Positions 51,044 to 61,182 are shown, numbered from the stretch's first letter. The stretch: DNA of 64,000 bases from Streptococcus mitis (GCF_013305725.1 NZ_CP047883.1:847001-911000); one strand, 5' to 3'. Notes: generated by a model not told the origin, from the sequence alone. Program-made: numbers and translations.

Positions 51044-51913
51044 GTGGAGAAAATCATTAAAGAGAAAATTTCTTCCCTACTTAGTGAAGAAGAGGAAGTC
51101 CTCAGTGTTGAACAACTGGGGGGAATGACCAATCAAAACTATTTGGTCAAAACAACAAATAAGCAATACATCGTTAAGTTCTTTGGTAAAGGGACAGAAA
51201 AGCTGATCAATCGTCAAGATGAAAAGTACAATCTTGAACTACTAAAGGATTTAGACTTAGATGTAAAAAATTATCTTTTTGATATTGAAGCTGGTATCAA
51301 AGTAAATGAGTATATCGAATCTGCGATTACGCTTGATTCAACGTCAATCAAGACCAAGTTTGATAAAATTGCTCCAATTTTACAAACCATTCATGCTTCT
51401 GGTAAGGAATTAAGAGGAGAATTTGCTCCTTTTGAAGAAATCAAAAAATACGAATCCTTGATTGAAGAAAAAATCCCTTATGCTAACTATGAAGCAGTTC
51501 GAGAAGAAGTCTTTTCCTTAGAGAAAAGACTGGCTGACTTAGGTGTTGACAGAAAATCTTGTCATATCGATTTGGTGCCTGAAAACTTTATCGAATCACC
51601 TCAAGGACGACTTTATCTGATTGACTGGGAATATTCATCAATGAATGATCCAATGTGGGATTTGGCAGCCCTCTTTTTAGAGTCCGAATTCACTCCCCAA
51701 GAGGAAGAAGCTTTCTTATCTCACTATGAGAGTGAGCAAACACCTGTCTCTCGTGAAAAGATTGCCATCTATAAAATTTTGCAAGATGCTATTTGGAGTC
51801 TATGGACTGTCTATAAGGAAGAGCAAGGCGCAGATTTTGGTGACTATGGTGTGAATCGTTACCAAAGAGCTGTTAAAGGTTTGTCATATTATGGAGGTTC
51901 AGATGAAAAATAA
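51044..51913 (+). CDS. licA: Choline kinase
   Basis: Phosphorylates imported choline for addition to teichoic acids. The 289 aa show GGMTNQNYLVKTTNKQYIVK (nucleotide loop, residues about 26-45), the kinase catalytic CHIDLVPENFI near 181 and LIDWEYSSMNDPMWDLA. It starts with GTG at 51044 after CTGGAGG. It overlaps licB by 11 bp. Confidence 0.93.
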   Translation: MEKIIKEKISSLLSEEEEVLSVEQLGGMTNQNYLVKTTNKQYIVKFFGKGTEKLINRQDEKYNLELLKDLDLDVKNYLFDIEAGIKVNEYIESAITLDSTSIKTKFDKIAPILQTIHASGKELRGEFAPFEEIKKYESLIEEKIPYANYEAVREEVFSLEKRLADLGVDRKSCHIDLVPENFIESPQGRLYLIDWEYSSMNDPMWDLAALFLESEFTPQEEEAFLSHYESEQTPVSREKIAIYKILQDAIWSLWTVYKEEQGADFGDYGVNRYQRAVKGLSYYGGSDEK

Positions 51914-52781
51914 AAATGGAGTTTCTTTTGGTCTACTCTCAGGTATTTTCTGGGGTTTAGGTCTAACGATTAGTGCTTATATCTTTTCGATTTTTACAGA
52001 TTTGTCGCCCTTTGTAGTGGCTGCTGCTCACGATTTCTTGAGTATCTTTATCCTACTAGCTTTTCTCTTGGTAAAAGAAGGAAAAGTTCGCCTCTCAATT
52101 TTCTTAAATATTCGCAATGTTAGTGTGATCATCGGAGCCTTGCTAGCAGGCCCTATCGGTATGCAGGCCAATCTTTATGCGGTTAAGTATATCGGAAGTT
52201 CCTTGGCTTCATCAGTATCGGCTATTTATCCTGCGATTTCAGTTTTATTGGCTTTCTTCTTTTTGAAGCACAAGATTTCGAAAAATACTGTGTTTGGGAT
52301 TGTCTTGATTATTGGAGGGATAATTGCTCAGACCTATAAGGTTGAACAGGTCAATTCCTTCTACATTGGGATTCTCTGTGCTTTGGTTTGTGCCATTGCA
52401 TGGGGAAGTGAGAGTGTTCTAAGCTCTTTTGCTATGGAAAGTGAATTAAGTGAAATCGAAGCCCTCTTAATCCGCCAAGTGACTTCATTCTTGTCCTATC
52501 TTGTGATTGTGCTCTTCTCTCATCAGTCATTTGCAGAAGTGGCCAATGGACAATTGTTAGGTCTTATGATTGTCTTTGCAGCCTTTGATATGATTTCCTA
52601 TTTGGCTTATTATATCGCTATCAATCGCTTGCAACCAGCCAAGGCTACAGGCTTGAATGTGAGCTATGTAGTATGGACAGTCTTGTTTGCAGTTGTTTTC
52701 TTAGGTGCACCGCTAGATATGCTGACCATTATTACGTCACTTGTCGTCATTGCTGGAGTTTATATTATTATTAAAGAATAA
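51903..52781 (+). CDS. licB: Choline transporter, EamA/DMT family
   Basis: A 292-aa protein with about ten membrane helices in two EamA halves (SFGLLSGIFWGLGLTISAYI at the start). In this operon it imports choline. ATG at 51903 is preferred over 51891 because ATGGAGGTTC then serves as its ribosome site. Confidence 0.9.
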   Translation: MKNKNGVSFGLLSGIFWGLGLTISAYIFSIFTDLSPFVVAAAHDFLSIFILLAFLLVKEGKVRLSIFLNIRNVSVIIGALLAGPIGMQANLYAVKYIGSSLASSVSAIYPAISVLLAFFFLKHKISKNTVFGIVLIIGGIIAQTYKVEQVNSFYIGILCALVCAIAWGSESVLSSFAMESELSEIEALLIRQVTSFLSYLVIVLFSHQSFAEVANGQLLGLMIVFAAFDMISYLAYYIAINRLQPAKATGLNVSYVVWTVLFAVVFLGAPLDMLTIITSLVVIAGVYIIIKE

Positions 52782-52792
52782 AGGAGATTCGT

Positions 52793-53482
52793 GTGAAAGC
52801 CATCATCTTAGCAGCGGGATTGGGAACTCGCTTGCGTCCTATGACTGAAAATACCCCTAAAGCCTTGGTTCAGGTTAATCAAAAACCCTTGATTGAATAC
52901 CAAATTGAGTTTCTCAAAGAAAAAGGAATCAATGACATCATCATCATCGTTGGTTATCTTAAAGAACAATTCGATTACTTAAAAGAAAAATATGGTGTTC
53001 GCCTCGTTTTCAATGATAAATACGCTGATTACAATAACTTTTACTCTCTCTATCTTGTAAAAGAAGAATTGGCCAACAGCTATGTTATTGATGCAGATAA
53101 CTATCTCTTTAAAAATATGTTCCGTAATGACTTGACACGTTCGACTTATTTTAGTGTTTATCGTGAAGATTGTACCAACGAATGGTTCTTGGTCTATGGA
53201 GATGACTACAAGGTTCAAGACATTATTGTTGATAGCAAGGCAGGTCGTATCCTTAGTGGTGTATCCTTCTGGGATGCTCCAACAGCAGAAAAAATTGTTA
53301 ACTTTATTGACAAGGCCTATGCAAGTGGTGAATTTGTTGATCTCTATTGGGACAATATGGTTAAGGATAATATCAAAGAGCTAGATGTCTATGTTGAAGA
53401 ATTAGAAGGCAATAGCATCTATGAGATCGATAGTGTCCAAGACTATCATAAATTAGAAGAAATTCTTAAAAACGAAAATTAA
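52793..53482 (+). CDS. licC: Cholinephosphate cytidylyltransferase
   Basis: Makes CDP-choline from phosphocholine. The 229 aa start KAIILAAGLGTRLRPMTENT, the nucleotidyltransferase signature, with NDKYADYNNFYSLYLVK and a metal-binding DADN (YVIDADNYLF). GTG start at 52793 with AAGGAG. Last gene; the terminator follows directly. Confidence 0.94.
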   Translation: MKAIILAAGLGTRLRPMTENTPKALVQVNQKPLIEYQIEFLKEKGINDIIIIVGYLKEQFDYLKEKYGVRLVFNDKYADYNNFYSLYLVKEELANSYVIDADNYLFKNMFRNDLTRSTYFSVYREDCTNEWFLVYGDDYKVQDIIVDSKAGRILSGVSFWDAPTAEKIVNFIDKAYASGEFVDLYWDNMVKDNIKELDVYVEELEGNSIYEIDSVQDYHKLEEILKNEN

Positions 53483-53489
53483 AAATTCC

Positions 53490-53520
53490 AACATCTGACT
53501 AAAATAGTCGGATGTTTTTT
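53490..53520 (+). terminator. Terminator of the lic operon
   Basis: 12-bp stem AACATCTGACTA / TAGTCGGATGTT (one wobble) and six Ts. Confidence 0.88.
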
Positions 53521-53613
53521 ATTTCACTTTAGTTTGATATTTTTAATAACTGTTTGAAATATGGTTGTTAAATATAAAAAAAAAAGAAAATGAACAAAAA
53601 ACAACAAAAAATA

Positions 53614-53642
53614 TTGACAACGATTTCATATAGTGTTATACT
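53614..53642 (+). promoter_or_regulatory. PTS operon promoter with overlapping cre site
   Basis: TTGACA (53614-53619), 17-bp spacer, TATACT (53637-53642). TGACAACGATTTCA at 53615-53628 matches 13 of 14 positions of the CcpA cre consensus, on top of the -35, as expected for catabolite repression. Confidence 0.75.
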
Positions 53643-53678
53643 TATAGCATAAAGTTAATGGAAAGAAGGGAAAACCTT

Positions 53679-54155
53679 ATGGGATTAGATCATTTCTTTG
53701 ACAAAAACCTTGTGTTTTGCTTAGAAGCGGATAATCAAGAACATCTCTTTGATCAGGTTGCAACTTTATTGGAAGAACGAGAAATCGTGACTCCAACCTA
53801 TCGTGAAGCCTTGATCACGCGTGAAAAGTCATTTCCAACTGGCCTAGATATGGAATTTTTGGGTAAGGATTTGCCGAATGTGGCTATTCCTCACACGGAT
53901 ATTGTTCATAATCTAGCCGAAAAAGTTGTGGTCGTTCGATTAGAAAAACCAGTGACTTTCCACAATATGATTGCGCCAGATAAGGAAGTAGAAGTATCCT
54001 TGCTCTTCTTTATCATTAATAACTCAAGTTCAAGTCAAACGAACATTCTTGCTCAGTTGATGGACTTCTTTACAGGAAATGGTCATTTGGAAGATTTGGC
54101 TAAAATTTCTGAACCAGAAGCTATCTATGCTTATATTGCTGAAGCAATTGCTTAA
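53679..54155 (+). CDS. PTS galactitol-type EIIA
   Basis: A 158-aa cytoplasmic phosphocarrier. The phospho-His lies in NVAIPHTDIVH (near residue 68). The frame opens at 53658, but the ATG at 53679 fits GAAGGG upstream and gives MGLDHFFDKNLVF. It passes phosphate from HPr to the EIIB below. First of the gatABC-like PTS genes. Confidence 0.88.
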   Translation: MGLDHFFDKNLVFCLEADNQEHLFDQVATLLEEREIVTPTYREALITREKSFPTGLDMEFLGKDLPNVAIPHTDIVHNLAEKVVVVRLEKPVTFHNMIAPDKEVEVSLLFFIINNSSSSQTNILAQLMDFFTGNGHLEDLAKISEPEAIYAYIAEAIA

Positions 54156-54193
54156 TCTTGTCTATTAAAAATATTAAATCGGAGGAAATCCAT

Positions 54194-54499
54194 ATGATTA
54201 AAATTCTTGCTGCCTGCGGTGCAGGTGTTAACTCAAGCCACCAAATTAAAAGTGCTCTTGAAGAAGAACTTTCAAACCGCGGTTTCGATGTTCACTGTGA
54301 TGCGGTAATGGTCAAAGACGTTAATGAAGACCTTATCAAAGGTTATGACATCTTCACACCAATTGCTGCTACAGACCTTGGTTTTGACCCAGGTATTCCA
54401 GTTATCGAAGCTGGACCAATCTTATTCCGTATCCCAGCTATGAGTGCTCCAGTATTTGACAATATTGAAGCAGCTATCAAAGAACACGGATTAAGCTAA
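54194..54499 (+). CDS. PTS galactitol-type EIIB
   Basis: A 101-aa EIIB with the phospho-Cys loop KILAACGAGVNSSHQIK (Cys8). ATG at 54194 follows GGAGG; the upstream extension to 54158 has no support. EIIBgat-type proteins have this CGxGxxTS-like P-loop. Confidence 0.9.
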   Translation: MIKILAACGAGVNSSHQIKSALEEELSNRGFDVHCDAVMVKDVNEDLIKGYDIFTPIAATDLGFDPGIPVIEAGPILFRIPAMSAPVFDNIEAAIKEHGLS

Positions 54500-54546
54500 T
54501 TTTAATTTGTTAACATTCATATAACTATAAAAAGGGAGGAACTATT

Positions 54547-56022
54547 ATGGATGTCATTATCAATCTGGCCAACGATATCTTTAAACCTATCTTGGCTATG
54601 GGTGGCCCTATCATCATGCTGATCATTTTGACAGTGTTGGCCCTACTTTTTGGAGTGAAATTCTCCAAAGCGCTTGAAGGTGGTATCAAGCTCGCCATCG
54701 CCCTTACTGGTATCGGTGCTATCATCGGTATGCTCAACGGAGCTTTCTCAGCATCACTTGCGAAATTCGTTGAAAACACTGGTATTCAATTGAACATCAC
54801 TGACGTTGGTTGGGCACCACTTGCTACCATCACTTGGGGATCTGCTTGGACACTTTACTTCTTGCTTGTAATGTTGATTGTCAACGTTGTGATGCTTGCA
54901 ATGAAGAAAACAGACACACTTGATGTCGATATCTTCGATATCTGGCACTTGTCAATCACTGGTCTTTTGATCAAATGGTATGCAGACAACAATGGTGTAA
55001 GCCAAGGGGTTTCACTCTTCATCGCGACAGCAGCAGTTGTACTTGTAGGTATTTTGAAGATCATCAACTCTGATTTGATGAAACCAACATTCGACGACCT
55101 TCTTAATGCACCAAGTTCATCACCAATGACTTCAACTCACATGAACTACATGATGAACCCAGTTATCATGGTCTTGGATAAGATTTTTGATAAAGTTTTG
55201 CCAGGTCTTGATAAATATGACTTTGATGCTGCTAAATTGAACAAGAAAATCGGTTTCTGGGGATCTAAATTCTTCATCGGTTTCATTCTTGGTATCGTTA
55301 TTGGTTTGATGGGAACTCCACATCCAGTTGCTGGAGTAGAAGATGCATCTTCATGGGAACTTGTTATTAAAGGTTGGTTGAGCCTTGGTTTGACTGCCGG
55401 TGTATCTTTGGAACTCTTCTCACTGATCGGTTCATGGTTCATCGCAGCCGTAGAACCACTTTCACAAGGTATTACAAACGTTGCTACTAAACGTCTTCAA
55501 GGACGTAAATTCAACATCGGTCTTGACTGGCCTTTCATCGCTGGTCGTGCTGAAGTTTGGGCTTGTGCAAACGTACTTGCACCGATCATGTTGGTTGAAG
55601 CTGTGCTTCTTTCAAACGTCGGAAATGGTATCTTGCCACTTGCAGGTATCATCGCTATGGGTGTTACTCCAGCTCTCTTGGTTGTAACACGTGGTAAATT
55701 GCTCCGTATGATTATCTTCGGAACACTCTTGTTGCCACTCTTCCTTCTTTCAGGTACACTTATCGCTCCATTTGCAACAGAACTTGCTAAAGGTGTAGGT
55801 GCCTTCCCAGAAGGTGTGAGCCAAACTCAATTGATTACTCACTCAACTCTTGAAGGACCAATCGAAAAACTTCTTGGTTGGACAATTGGTAACACTACAA
55901 CAGGTGATATCAAAGCAATCCTTGGTGCTGTAGTCTTCCTTGTATTCTATATCGGTATCTTTGCATGGTACAGAAAACAAATGATCAAACGTAACGAAGA
56001 GTACGCAGCAAAAGCAAAATAA
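54547..56022 (+). CDS. PTS galactitol-type EIIC permease
   Basis: A 491-aa membrane permease with about ten to twelve hydrophobic segments. FKPILAMGGPIIMLIILTVL near the start and FIAGRAEVWACANVLAPIML in the C-terminal half fit the EIIC-GatC family. With lacX-lacABCD downstream, the likely substrate is galactose or galactitol, delivered as the 6-phosphate (inference). Confidence 0.9.
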   Translation: MDVIINLANDIFKPILAMGGPIIMLIILTVLALLFGVKFSKALEGGIKLAIALTGIGAIIGMLNGAFSASLAKFVENTGIQLNITDVGWAPLATITWGSAWTLYFLLVMLIVNVVMLAMKKTDTLDVDIFDIWHLSITGLLIKWYADNNGVSQGVSLFIATAAVVLVGILKIINSDLMKPTFDDLLNAPSSSPMTSTHMNYMMNPVIMVLDKIFDKVLPGLDKYDFDAAKLNKKIGFWGSKFFIGFILGIVIGLMGTPHPVAGVEDASSWELVIKGWLSLGLTAGVSLELFSLIGSWFIAAVEPLSQGITNVATKRLQGRKFNIGLDWPFIAGRAEVWACANVLAPIMLVEAVLLSNVGNGILPLAGIIAMGVTPALLVVTRGKLLRMIIFGTLLLPLFLLSGTLIAPFATELAKGVGAFPEGVSQTQLITHSTLEGPIEKLLGWTIGNTTTGDIKAILGAVVFLVFYIGIFAWYRKQMIKRNEEYAAKAK

Positions 56023-56050
56023 TGCGCTCCTATAAAATGTAAATTGTTGA

Positions 56051-56092
56051 AACTAGGTTGTCATACCATTAGGAGTGACAGCCTAGTTTTTT
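56051..56092 (+). terminator. Terminator after the PTS genes
   Basis: AACTAGGTTGTCA / TGACAGCCTAGTT stem, six Ts, 28 bp past the EIIC stop. It separates the PTS from the mutarotase, although the latter starts only 29 bp later. Confidence 0.8.
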
Positions 56093-56120
56093 ATAAACTA
56101 TCAAGAAATCGGAGAAAATA

Positions 56121-57017
56121 ATGGTAATTGAATTAAAATCAGAACAATTAAGAGTTCAATTTAACAGTTTTGGTGGGACTCTTTCTTCTATAAAAGATGC
56201 TGAGGGACTGGAGTATTTGTGGCAAGGGGATGCTACTTATTGGAGTGGACAAGCTCCCGTTCTCTTTCCCATTTGTGGTTCTTTGAGAGAGGATACAGCC
56301 CTCTATATAGATAAAAAGGGAGAAGAAAGTCAAGGAAAGATTCCTCGTCATGGTTTGGTTCGCAAGAAAGAATTTGAATTAGTTGAACAGACAGATAATA
56401 GTGTAACTTTTGCAATTGAAGACGATGAGAATAGCTATCAAAACTATCCTTATCATTTCCGCCTAGAAATCACTTATATCCTTACAGGAAAGACGGTACG
56501 GACTCAATACAAAATTTTCAATAAAGAAACTAGCAAGGTCATGCCTTACTTTATCGGTGGACATCCAGGCTTTAATTGTCCTCTACTGGATGATGAAGTC
56601 TATGAAGATTACTATTTAGAGTTTGAGAAAGAAGAGACTTGCTCTGTTCCACGTTCTTTCCCAGAAACGGGGATGCTTGATTTCCAAGATAGAAGTCCAT
56701 GGCTAGAAGGTCAAAAAGAATTAGACCTCAGCTATGATCTTTTCAGTACAGATGCAGTCACCTTAGATGAATTGCAATCTAGAACAATTGCCCTTCGTTC
56801 TCGTAAACATGATAAGGGATTGAAAGTGCACTTTGAAGAGTTTCCAAACCTCATTATCTGGTCAACTTTTAATAAAGGTCCTTTCATTGCTTTTGAACCA
56901 TGGTCTGGATTGTCAACATCCCTTGAAGAAGGAGATCATCTAGAAGATAAGAAGAATGTTCGTCTCCTAGAACCTGGTCAAGTAGATCAAATTGGTTTTG
57001 ACATCGAAATTTTTTAG
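56121..57017 (+). CDS. lacX: Aldose 1-epimerase family protein (LacX-like)
   Basis: A 298-aa beta-sandwich mutarotase. RVQFNSFGGTLSSIKDAEG, YFIGGHPGFNCPLLDDE with the catalytic His near residue 150, and IAFEPWSGLSTS near the end with a family E/W pattern. It interconverts sugar anomers, here probably of galactose-type sugars. Its neighbours suggest the lac/gat pathway. Confidence 0.87.
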   Translation: MVIELKSEQLRVQFNSFGGTLSSIKDAEGLEYLWQGDATYWSGQAPVLFPICGSLREDTALYIDKKGEESQGKIPRHGLVRKKEFELVEQTDNSVTFAIEDDENSYQNYPYHFRLEITYILTGKTVRTQYKIFNKETSKVMPYFIGGHPGFNCPLLDDEVYEDYYLEFEKEETCSVPRSFPETGMLDFQDRSPWLEGQKELDLSYDLFSTDAVTLDELQSRTIALRSRKHDKGLKVHFEEFPNLIIWSTFNKGPFIAFEPWSGLSTSLEEGDHLEDKKNVRLLEPGQVDQIGFDIEIF

Positions 57018-57052
57018 ATTAAAAAATAAAACACAAAAACGAACATTAACTG

Positions 57053-57120
57053 TTGACTTTTCCAGGAAATAGGAGTATATTATGTTTGTAAGCAACAAAT
57101 GATGTTTGTAACAAACAAAT
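57053..57120 (+). promoter_or_regulatory. lacABCD promoter and tandem operator-like repeats
   Basis: TTGACT (57053-57058), 17-bp spacer, TATATT (57076-57081). Directly after the -10 are two similar units, ATGTTTGTAAGCAACAAAT (57082-57100) and ATGTTTGTAACAAACAAAT (57102-57120). TGTTTG-type boxes are typical for DeoR-family LacR. Their position at the start site fits repression in the absence of tagatose-6-phosphate. About 190 nt of leader precede lacA. Confidence 0.7.
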
Positions 57121-57307
57121 AATCAATTGTTATATTCTCTTTCGTGGAGAAGGATTATTTCTAGGAAACTGGTTTCCTAAACTTGAATAAGGTGTCATTC
57201 ATCTCATTCAATCCAATTTGTCAATAAACTGCTAGAAAGCTTTTGTAGGTAAACTGCTAACTATAAAAGGTTTTACTAGCCTAGAAAAATAAAAAGGAGT
57301 ATACAAT

Positions 57308-57733
57308 ATGTCTATTGTTATCGGTGCAGATGCTGCAGGTTTGAGATTGAAAGAAGTTGTGAAAGACTTCTTGGAAAAAGAAAATTTCCACGTTGTGGAT
57401 GTTACAGCTGAAGGTCAAGACTTTGTTGATGTGACTCTTGCTGTTGCTGCAGAAGTAAACAAAGAAGAACAAAACCTTGGTATCGTGATTGATGCTTATG
57501 GTGCTGGTCCATTTATGGTCGCAACTAAAATCAAAGGAATGGTTGCTGCAGAAGTATCTGACGAACGTTCAGCTTATATGACTCGTGGTCACAACAACTC
57601 ACGTATGATCACTATGGGTGCACAACTTGTTGGTGATGAATTGGCTAAAAACATCGCTAAAGGATTTGTTAACGGTAAATACGATGGTGGACGTCACCAA
57701 ATTCGTGTCGACATGTTGAACAAAATGTGCTAA
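57308..57733 (+). CDS. lacA: Galactose-6-phosphate isomerase subunit LacA
   Basis: With LacB converts galactose-6-phosphate to tagatose-6-phosphate. The 141 aa begin [20 protein letters not shown], RpiB/LacA-type fold, with [27 protein letters not shown] precedes the ATG. Upstream 290 bp contain the promoter and operators but no gene. Confidence 0.95.
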   Translation: MSIVIGADAAGLRLKEVVKDFLEKENFHVVDVTAEGQDFVDVTLAVAAEVNKEEQNLGIVIDAYGAGPFMVATKIKGMVAAEVSDERSAYMTRGHNNSRMITMGAQLVGDELAKNIAKGFVNGKYDGGRHQIRVDMLNKMC

Positions 57734-57763
57734 TTAGATTACAGTAAGAAAGGTAAGTTAAAA

Positions 57764-58279
57764 ATGAGAATTGCAATTGGATGTGACCACATCGTAACAG
57801 ATGAAAAAATGGCGGTTTCAGAATTTTTGAAATCAAAAGGATATGAAGTCATTGACTTTGGTACATATGACCATACACGTACTCACTACCCAATCTTTGG
57901 TAAAAAAGTAGGGGAAGCTGTAACTAGCGGTCAAGCTGATCTTGGGGTATGTATCTGTGGTACTGGTGTTGGTATCAACAACGCTGTAAATAAAGTTCCT
58001 GGTGTTCGTTCTGCCTTGGTTCGTGATATGACAACAGCCCTTTATGCTAAAGAACAATTGAACGCCAACGTTATCGGTTTTGGTGGTAAGATTACTGGTG
58101 AATTGCTCATGTGTGATATTATTGAAGCTTTCATCCATGCTGAATACAAACCATCTGAAGAAAACAAGAAATTGATTGCGAAAATTGAACACGTTGAAAG
58201 TCACAATGCACATCAAGCTGACGCAAACTTCTTTACAGAATTCCTAGAAAAATGGGATCGTGGAGAGTACCACGACTAA
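57764..58279 (+). CDS. lacB: Galactose-6-phosphate isomerase subunit LacB
   Basis: Partner of LacA, 171 aa. [40 protein letters not shown] with the catalytic Cys region, and [20 protein letters not shown]. 30 bp after lacA, AAAGGT ribosome site. Confidence 0.95.
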   Translation: MRIAIGCDHIVTDEKMAVSEFLKSKGYEVIDFGTYDHTRTHYPIFGKKVGEAVTSGQADLGVCICGTGVGINNAVNKVPGVRSALVRDMTTALYAKEQLNANVIGFGGKITGELLMCDIIEAFIHAEYKPSEENKKLIAKIEHVESHNAHQADANFFTEFLEKWDRGEYHD

Positions 58280-58289
58280 GAGGTAACCT

Positions 58290-59219
58290 ATGATTTTAAC
58301 AGTCACAATGAACCCATCCATTGATATTTCCTATCCCTTGGATGAGTTGAAGATTGATACTGTCAATCGTGTGGTGGATGTAACCAAAACTGCTGGTGGT
58401 AAAGGACTAAACGTTACTCGAGTACTTTCAGAATTTGGCGATTCTGTTCTTGCTACTGGTTTAGTTGGTGGCAAACTTGGTGAGTTTTTGGTTGAAAATA
58501 TCGATGATAACGTTAAGAACGATTTCTTCTCTATTCAGGGAGAAACTCGTAACTGTATCGCCATTCTTCACGGAGACAACCAAACAGAAGTTCTTGAAAA
58601 AGGTCCTGTTGTATTGGAACCGGAAGGTCAAGACTTTTTGGAACATTTCAAAAATCTTCTGGAGTCAGTTGAAGTAGTAGCTATCTCAGGTAGTCTGCCA
58701 GCTGGCCTTCCAGTTGATTACTATGCGAGCTTGGTAGAACTTGCTAATCAAGCTGGCAAACCTGTAGTTTTGGACTGCTCAGGTGCAGCTCTTCAGGCTG
58801 TTCTTGAATCACCACATAAACCAACAGTCATCAAACCAAATAATGAGGAATTGTCTCAACTTCTAGGAAGAGAAGTTTCTGAGGATTTGGATGAATTAAA
58901 AGAAGTCCTTCAAGAACCTTTGTTTGCAGGGATTGAATGGATTATCGTTTCGCTTGGTGCCAACGGTGCTTTTGCCAAACATGGCGATACTTTCTACAAG
59001 GTAGATATTCCTAGAATTCAGGTGGTAAATCCTGTTGGATCTGGAGACTCTACTGTGGCAGGTATTTCTTCAGGTCTTCTTCATAAAGAATCGGATTCCG
59101 AATTACTCATCAAGGCAAATGTCCTTGGTATGCTCAATGCTCAAGAAAAAATGACTGGTCATGTCAACATGGCTAACTATCAAGCTCTATATGATCAATT
59201 AATAGTAAAAGAGGTATAA
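58290..59219 (+). CDS. lacC: Tagatose-6-phosphate kinase
   Basis: PfkB-family kinase, 309 aa, making tagatose-1,6-bisphosphate. N-terminal [38 protein letters not shown], and the C-terminal ATP/anion-hole motif [13 protein letters not shown] near residue 250. One bp before lacD. Confidence 0.94.
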   Translation: MILTVTMNPSIDISYPLDELKIDTVNRVVDVTKTAGGKGLNVTRVLSEFGDSVLATGLVGGKLGEFLVENIDDNVKNDFFSIQGETRNCIAILHGDNQTEVLEKGPVVLEPEGQDFLEHFKNLLESVEVVAISGSLPAGLPVDYYASLVELANQAGKPVVLDCSGAALQAVLESPHKPTVIKPNNEELSQLLGREVSEDLDELKEVLQEPLFAGIEWIIVSLGANGAFAKHGDTFYKVDIPRIQVVNPVGSGDSTVAGISSGLLHKESDSELLIKANVLGMLNAQEKMTGHVNMANYQALYDQLIVKEV

Positions 59220-59220
59220 A

Positions 59221-60201
59221 ATGGCTTTAACAGAACAAAAACGTGCACGCTTAGAAAAACTTTCTGATGAAAATGGTATCATCTCAGCTCTTGCATTTGA
59301 CCAACGTGGTGCTTTGAAACGCCTCATGGCTCAACACCAAACAGAAGAACCAACAGTGGCTCAAATGGAAGAACTGAAAGTCTTGGTTGCAGATGAATTG
59401 ACTAAATACGCTTCATCTATGCTTCTTGACCCAGAGTATGGACTTCCAGCAACTAAAGCTCTTGATGAAAAAGCTGGTCTCCTTCTTGCTTATGAAAAAA
59501 CAGGTTACGACACAACAAGCACAAAACGCTTGCCAGACTGCTTGGATGTTTGGTCTGCAAAACGTATTAAAGAAGAAGGTGCAGATGCAGTTAAATTCTT
59601 GCTTTACTATGATGTAGATAGCTCAGACGAACTCAACCAAGAAAAACAAGCTTACATCGAACGCATCGGTTCTGAGTGTGTGGCTGAAGATATCCCATTC
59701 TTCCTTGAAATCCTTGCTTACGATGAAAAAATTGCTGACGCAGGTTCTGTAGAATACGCTAAAGTAAAACCACACAAAGTTATTGGAGCTATGAAAGTCT
59801 TCTCAGACCCACGCTTTAACATTGATGTCTTGAAAGTAGAAGTTCCTGTTAACATTAAATATGTTGAAGGATTCGCTGAAGGTGAAGTAGTTTATACACG
59901 TGAAGAAGCAGCAGCCTTCTTCAAAGCTCAAGATGAAGCAACTAACTTGCCATATATCTACTTGAGTGCTGGTGTATCAGCTAAACTTTTCCAAGATACT
60001 CTCGTATTTGCCCATGAATCAGGTGCAAACTTTAACGGAGTTCTTTGTGGCCGTGCTACGTGGGCTGGATCAGTTGAAGCGTACATCAAAGATGGTGAAA
60101 CAGCAGCTCGCGAATGGCTACGCACAACTGGTTTTGAAAATATTGACGAACTCAATAAAGTTCTTAAAACAACAGCAACTTCATGGAAAGAACGCGTGTA
60201 A
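59221..60201 (+). CDS. lacD: Tagatose-1,6-bisphosphate aldolase
   Basis: Class I aldolase, 326 aa, splitting tagatose-1,6-bisphosphate to DHAP and glyceraldehyde-3-phosphate. [20 protein letters not shown] near the start, [17 protein letters not shown], and the Schiff-base Lys probably in [14 protein letters not shown] near residue 205. In S. pyogenes one LacD copy moonlights as a regulator; nothing here shows that. Confidence 0.95.
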   Translation: MALTEQKRARLEKLSDENGIISALAFDQRGALKRLMAQHQTEEPTVAQMEELKVLVADELTKYASSMLLDPEYGLPATKALDEKAGLLLAYEKTGYDTTSTKRLPDCLDVWSAKRIKEEGADAVKFLLYYDVDSSDELNQEKQAYIERIGSECVAEDIPFFLEILAYDEKIADAGSVEYAKVKPHKVIGAMKVFSDPRFNIDVLKVEVPVNIKYVEGFAEGEVVYTREEAAAFFKAQDEATNLPYIYLSAGVSAKLFQDTLVFAHESGANFNGVLCGRATWAGSVEAYIKDGETAAREWLRTTGFENIDELNKVLKTTATSWKERV

Positions 60202-60240
60202 GCAAGTCTTTCAAAAGTGAAATTTTTAATACTTACAAAA

Positions 60241-60262
60241 ATCCCCACCAGTCGGTGGGGAT
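60241..60262 (+). terminator. Terminator between lacD and lacR
   Basis: Perfect 9-bp ATCCCCACC / GGTGGGGAT stem, loop AGTC, T-rich on both sides (bidirectional). Confidence 0.9.
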
Positions 60263-60266
60263 CGTT

Positions 60267-61034
60267 TTATGGTTTAGATAGAATAATTTTTGTTTGTTTT
60301 GAAAGTTGTTCGAAGGTTTCTTTGCTCAGTTTAGAATCTGAAATGATGGTATCAATATCAGAGATATTGTAGAAGGTATAAAAATCAAATTTATTGAACT
60401 TACTATTGTCAGCTAGTAAGTATTTTTTATTGGAATTGTTGAGGGCGATGCGTTGGGATTCACCTTCCTCTTCACTAAAGGTCGCAATCGCATTGTCCTT
60501 GATACCATTACAGCTCACGAAAGCTTTAGAAAATTGGAGATTGGCTAGGTTTTGCAAGGTTAGTGTTCCCACAAAGGCCCCAGTGATAGAGCGATAGTTT
60601 CCACCAATTAAAATCAAATCTGTTAGTTTTCGTTCGTTTAGGATGAGAAAGACTGGTAAACTGTTTGTTACAACACGAATATTATCAATTGGAAGTTCAC
60701 GGGCAAAAGATTCTAAGGTCGTACCAGGTCCGATAAAAATAGTTTCACCCTCATCAATTAAATGGCCTGCAAAACGGCTAATTTCTTGTTTTTCTGCGAT
60801 TTGTAAGCTTTGTTTTTCGATATTGGAACGTTCATTATTTAAAATAGAACCTGTGCGAATTTTCTCAGCTCCACCGTGAACCCGAACAAGTAGATCCTTT
60901 TCTGCTAACTCTTGCAAGTAGCGTCTAGCAGTCATATCTGATACATCCAAGCGAGTCATAATTTCTTTTACAGTGATAGTTCCTTTGGTGTTCACTGTTT
61001 CTAGAATACTATCTAATTTTTCTTGTTTCAGCAT
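60267..61034 (-). CDS. lacR: DeoR-family regulator LacR
   Basis: A 255-aa repressor: N-terminal DeoR helix-turn-helix (KEIMTRLDVSDMTARRYLQE, residues about 20-40) and a C-terminal sugar-phosphate-binding domain with FIGPGTTLESFARELP and LIGGNYRSITGAFVG. The frame also allows GTG at 61043, but ATG at 61034 has the AGGTGAAAAGG site. It is convergent with lacABCD and likely binds the repeats at 57082-57120. Confidence 0.88.
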   Translation of the reverse strand: MLKQEKLDSILETVNTKGTITVKEIMTRLDVSDMTARRYLQELAEKDLLVRVHGGAEKIRTGSILNNERSNIEKQSLQIAEKQEISRFAGHLIDEGETIFIGPGTTLESFARELPIDNIRVVTNSLPVFLILNERKLTDLILIGGNYRSITGAFVGTLTLQNLANLQFSKAFVSCNGIKDNAIATFSEEEGESQRIALNNSNKKYLLADNSKFNKFDFYTFYNISDIDTIISDSKLSKETFEQLSKQTKIILSKP

Positions 61035-61121
61035 CCTTTTCACCTCGATTTCTACTATTATTATCTTACCACAAAACGCTCAATCAATCAAATAGAAAAA
61101 AACAAAAGGAAACAAAAACAA

Positions 61122-61158
61122 AAATATCATGGTTGTTTTAAACAAACCATGATATTTG
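61122..61158 (-). terminator. Terminator after nrdF
   Basis: Long stem AAATATCATGGTTGTTTT with its complement (one bulge), T-rich on the minus strand; ends the ribonucleotide reductase unit. Confidence 0.85.
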
Positions 61159-61182
61159 TTATTGCTTATAAAATAGATAACA

